From Thunnus maccoyii (taxonomy: Eukaryota > Chordata > Actinopteri > Scombriformes > Scombridae), in NCBI RefSeq assembly GCF_910596095.1, contig NC_056545.1, positions 602,501 through 666,500 on the forward strand: a stretch of 64,000 nucleotides of DNA. Direction: 5' to 3'. Below, piece by piece: positions 60,922 through 64,000 of this stretch (positions are counted from its first letter, which is position 1; every line of letters starts with the position of its first letter). The notes beneath the pieces were generated by a model, which was not told the origin of the DNA, ran no database searches, and saw only the letters and a program-made list of their open reading frames with translations. Both the position numbers and the translations under genes were made by a program.

Positions 60922-61733
60922 GTGCGTGCGTGTGTGTGTGTGCGTGTGTAGGAGGAGTTACTATGCAGGGAACTGGGCCAGCTTCACCTTTAACGGCCTG
61001 CTCACCTGGATACAACAACACCATGTGAGTACAACGCTGCGATCTGATTGGCTGCTGGAGTCTGCTCCATTCAGAGGATCAAAACAATCAATCAAAACGT
61101 GTTTCTAAAGGTTCAAATTCTGCTTTTATTCTGTTGTTAGTTTCCTGTTCTGATGTCGGAGGTTAAACGAGGTCAAAGTTCAGAAACTGTTGTAGAAACG
61201 CTGCCTGCAAGACAAAACTCAGGGCTTCAACCTGCTGACGTTGGCGAAGGTTTTCTCTACCTTGGTGACGAGCTGATTTCAGTTGTTGCTAAGGCTGTTG
61301 CTAAGGTGGTTGCTAAGGTGTTTCCATGTGTTGTTCAGCTCCAACATGTACGGATGGATCTGAGAAGTTGACATTAGGAGTAAAGAAGGAGAAGAAGAAG
61401 TGAAATCCTGCTACTATAGTTTGTTTACGTAGCCTCCGGAGCCGGAGGAAGCTTCCTGAAAGCTGACCAATCAGAACAGAGTGGGCTCATCAGGAGGCGG
61501 GGCTTAAAGAGACAGGAGCTAAAACGACCTGTTTCAGACAGAGGCTGAACTGAGGGGCTGCATAAAGGACCAGTAGAAGATAAATAAGGAGGTTTTATTC
61601 CAGTAGAGCCCCAGAATATAAATATAGAGCTGCAAAGACCTGAACCAGAACTGAGCCGTTACCTGGACCTGATGCTCGAATCTCTCATCAGGAAAACAGA
61701 AAGAATGAAAGAAAGTTCTGAGTAGTGTTTATA

Positions 61734-61764
<31 letters not shown>

Positions 61765-63177
61765 CGGTAGGAGGAGCCTCACCCGGAGGAGGAGGTCCAG
61801 GATTGGTCGAGCTTGTTGGAGGAAGGGGAGGAGCTGATCTGTCTGTCGAAGTCAGACTCCGCCTCCGTCAGTAACCTGCAGGTGTTCTGTTTCGCCAGGT
61901 AACGTCGGTATCGTCTGATCACGTTCACCTGTCGGCATGTGATGTCATCGCTCGCTGGGTAAACGTGAGGTCACGTGACGTTTCTGTCGTACCGATGTTT
62001 CCTGTTTGTTTGTTCTGCAGCTGCAGAGACGTCATGTGACCTCCTGAACCTGCTGTTTATCCTTCAGTGTTAAACTTAATTAATTCAGTTAATGATGTTG
62101 TTGTCAGTGAGGAAGATGAGGAGGAGGAGGCTCCAAACACCACAGAAGAAGAAAAGGGAGGAGGAGCCGATGAAGAGGAACATGTGAAAGAAACAGCAGA
62201 GGGAGAAACTGCAGGTTTGATTCTGATTAAATATAATTTATATTAGAATATTACATGAAACAAAGTGCTGCGTGAGGTGAAGACGAGTCAAAACTCTTCG
62301 TCCTCCTCAGAGTTGTAACTCGGTGACATCAAACACGCGGTGACATCATTCAGCGTGACTCTGATGTCACCAGCAAACCTCCAGAAATCCACAGAAACGT
62401 GTTAAAAGTTTCCTTCAGGATCACAGTTGCCCCCATGTTCCACCGCAGACAGCAGCCGCTAACAGCTGGTTCACAGCGACGTCATCGGTGACGTCATCGG
62501 CGACGTCATCGGTGACGTCATCGGTGACGTCAGCAGGCTTTACTTGTCTTAAATAATCCAACATCAGAAACAGTTTTTGTTTTGTTCCAGATTCAAAAGA
62601 AGAAGAAACAAAAGAGAAGCGACAGGAAACAGCAGACAGACAGGAAGCAGAAGAAGAAGAAGAAGAGGTGAGGAGTGAAGGATCAATAAAGGAGAAACTG
62701 ATCAGGTTCTGATCAGTGTATGATTGATGGATTGTTGTTGACAGTTAACCTCAGTGTAATTTATCAAGCTGTGATATCAGAGGTGCATGATGGGTAACCT
62801 GGATGACAGACAGATGTTTCATCCAATCACAGGCAGCCCAGGTGGAGGGGGAGGAGCCTGATGCAGGTGAGTCACGCCCCTCTGCTGCTCCCAGCCAATC
62901 AGGGCCAACCAGGAAGAAGATCAGCTACGCTCAGCTGGTGAAGGAAGGACGCAGGTTTAACATCGACCTGGTTTCCAAGGTAACGTACAATCATGTTTAT
63001 ATGTAATATAATATAATATAATGTATGATATGACATAATGTTCCTTCTTCTTCTCTCCAGCTGATGTATTCTCGCGGCTCATTGGTCGATCTGCTCATCA
63101 AATCAAATGTCAGTCGCTATGCAGAGTTCAAGAACGTCACCAGGATACTCACTTATCGCCACGGAAACGTGGAACAG
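58933..63177 (+). CDS. chm: Rab escort protein 1 (choroideremia gene), exons 1-8, 5' part
   Basis: Coding exons: 58933-58984, 60732-60798, 60952-61024, 61771-61898, 62108-62214, 62591-62667, 62833-62979, 63061-63177. All have GT-AG borders; 768 nt join in frame to 256 codons, and the gene continues past the window. The ATG has a good context (AACAACATGG). Residues 5-30 are the GDI/REP nucleotide-fold start ([13 protein letters not shown]), then [11 protein letters not shown]. Residues about 107-185 are an acidic Glu-rich insert matching the variable region of vertebrate REP1. The conserved block then resumes with [31 protein letters not shown] and TRIL. REP1 presents newly made Rab GTPases to geranylgeranyltransferase II in the cytosol. 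The introns argue for CHM over CHML, which is intronless in mammals. Confidence 0.95.
58985..60731 (+). other. chm intron 1
   Basis: CpG-containing start (about 59030-59110, GTCCGGCGGCCGCCCGG), then TAACGGCTAAC-type fish low-complexity sequence, a 640-bp pyrimidine-rich minisatellite and a GATTGATGATT repeat (about 60620-60725) close to the acceptor. No other gene seen. Confidence 0.7.
59775..60415. repeat. Pyrimidine-rich minisatellite in chm intron 1
   Basis: About 640 bp of CTCCTCGTCTCCTCTCTC-like units with CCTTGTCTCTTCACC variants. One strand is nearly all pyrimidine apart from the G of CGTC/TTGT. Arg/Glu-rich and Leu/Ser-rich open frames across it are artefacts. Confidence 0.9.
60862..60950. 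repeat. (TG)n tract filling chm intron 2
   Basis: Occupies most of the 153-nt intron 2 and runs straight into the TAG acceptor of exon 3, with no conventional polypyrimidine tract. Confidence 0.9.
61736..61764. repeat. (TG)n tract at chm intron 3 acceptor
   Basis: A short TG run ending CGGTAG directly before exon 4, the same arrangement as intron 2. Confidence 0.85.
62477..62532. promoter_or_regulatory. Tandem CRE-like cluster in chm intron 5
   Basis: A 12-bp unit repeated five times. It gives three perfect CRE palindromes TGACGTCA (62489-62496, 62513-62520, 62525-62532) and two CGACGTCA half-variants. CREB/ATF binding is possible but not shown. Confidence 0.4.
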
Positions 63178-63194
63178 GTGTGTTACACTCACTT

Positions 63195-64000
63195 AAACCT
63201 GTCTGTCTACCCGTCTGTCTCACAGTGACCTGTCTGTCTCTCAGTGACCCGTCTGTCTCTCAGTGACCCGTCTGTCTCTCAGTGACCTGTCTGTCTACCT
63301 GTCTGTCTCTCAGTGACCCGTCTGTCTCTCAGTGACCCGTCTGTCTCTCAGTGACCTGTCTGTCTCTCAGTGACCCGTCTGTCTCTCAGTGACCCGTGTG
63401 TCTACCTGTCTGTCTCTCAGTGACCTGTCTGTCTACCTGTCTGTCTCTCAGTGACCCGTCTGTCTCTCAGTGACCCGTCTGTCTCTCAGTGACCTGTCTG
63501 TCTACCTGTCTGTCTCTCAGTGACCCGTCTGTCTCTCAGTGACCCGTCTGTCTCTCAGTGACCCGTCTGTCTACCTGTCTGTCTCTCAGTGACCCGTCTG
63601 TCTCTCAGTGACCCGTCTGTCTCTCAGTGACCTGTCTGTCTCTCAGTGACCCGTCTGTCTCTCAGTGACCCGTGTGTCTACCTGTCTGTCTCTCAGTGAC
63701 CCGTGTGTCTACCTGTCTGTCTCTCAGTGACCCGTCTGTCTACCTGTCTGTCTCTCAGTGACCCGTGTGTCTACCTGTCTGTCTCTCAGTGACCCGTCTG
63801 TCTACCTGTCTGTCTCTCAGTGACCCGTGTGTCTACCTGTCTGTCTCTCAGTGACCCGTCTGTCTACCTGTCTGTCTCTCAGTGACCCGTGTGTCTACCT
63901 GTCTGTCTCACAGTGACCCGTGTGTCTACCTGTCTGTCTCACAGTGACCCGTGTGTCTACCTGTCTGTCTCACAGTGACCTGTCTGTCTCTCAGTGACCT
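63195..64000. repeat. Minisatellite in chm intron 8
   Basis: Units of about 19 bp (TGTCTGTCTCTCAGTGACC) with TACCTGTCTG variants, continuing past the right edge. Each unit resembles a splice acceptor (pyrimidine run, then CAG). Confidence 0.95.

Noticed and set aside
62867..62900. A 34-nt GT...AG segment inside chm exon 7
   Set aside because: Too short for a vertebrate intron, and the frame reads through it continuously, so exon 7 is a single 147-nt exon.

Overview
The window is vertebrate, almost certainly teleost, nuclear DNA. It has multi-exon genes with GT-AG introns, abundant (CA)n/(GA)n microsatellites, a degraded esterase-type LINE, a solo LTR, and the first eight coding exons of a Rab escort protein (chm/REP1). 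No prokaryotic features, rRNA, tRNA or CRISPR array were seen.

Layout. 1-4845: repeat-rich flank with a minus-strand LINE relic (560-3345) split by a solo LTR (724-1315). 4846-54550: a three-copy tandem segmental duplication. Each copy has the order P (spacer), R (250-bp direct repeat), a minus-strand five-exon trypsin-fold (S1A) protease gene, R again, S (DDE transposase relic), V (about 1.45 kb non-repetitive segment), M (giant 30-bp minisatellite). Unit starts are near 4846, 22082 and 44310. S also recurs between M and the next P. The M arrays are about 8.6, 14.3 and 1.8 kb and account for most of the window. 54551-58932: spacer with several small minisatellites. 58933-64000: chm on the plus strand, running off the right edge inside intron 8.

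Function. I assembled the three protease genes exon by exon. All three keep frame through five exons and give 257, 255 and 261 residues with a signal peptide, a short propeptide ending KR, and a trypsin-like mature domain. They differ at functional positions. The residue aligned with trypsin D189 is Lys in copy 1, Gln in copy 2 and Asp in copy 3. Copy 2 has Glu for the catalytic Asp102. The residue before the catalytic His is Gly, Ala and Arg. All three lack a recognisable Ser-Trp-Gly 214-216 strand and Cys220. This looks like a recently amplified secreted protease family diverging in specificity, with copy 2 possibly a pseudo-enzyme. Chm is an unrelated housekeeping gene for Rab prenylation.

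Most long open frames here are by-products of stop-free tandem repeats: the 30-bp M unit is open in all six frames. They are not annotated as genes. Very similar arrays such as these are also prone to mis-assembly, so copy numbers should be treated as provisional.
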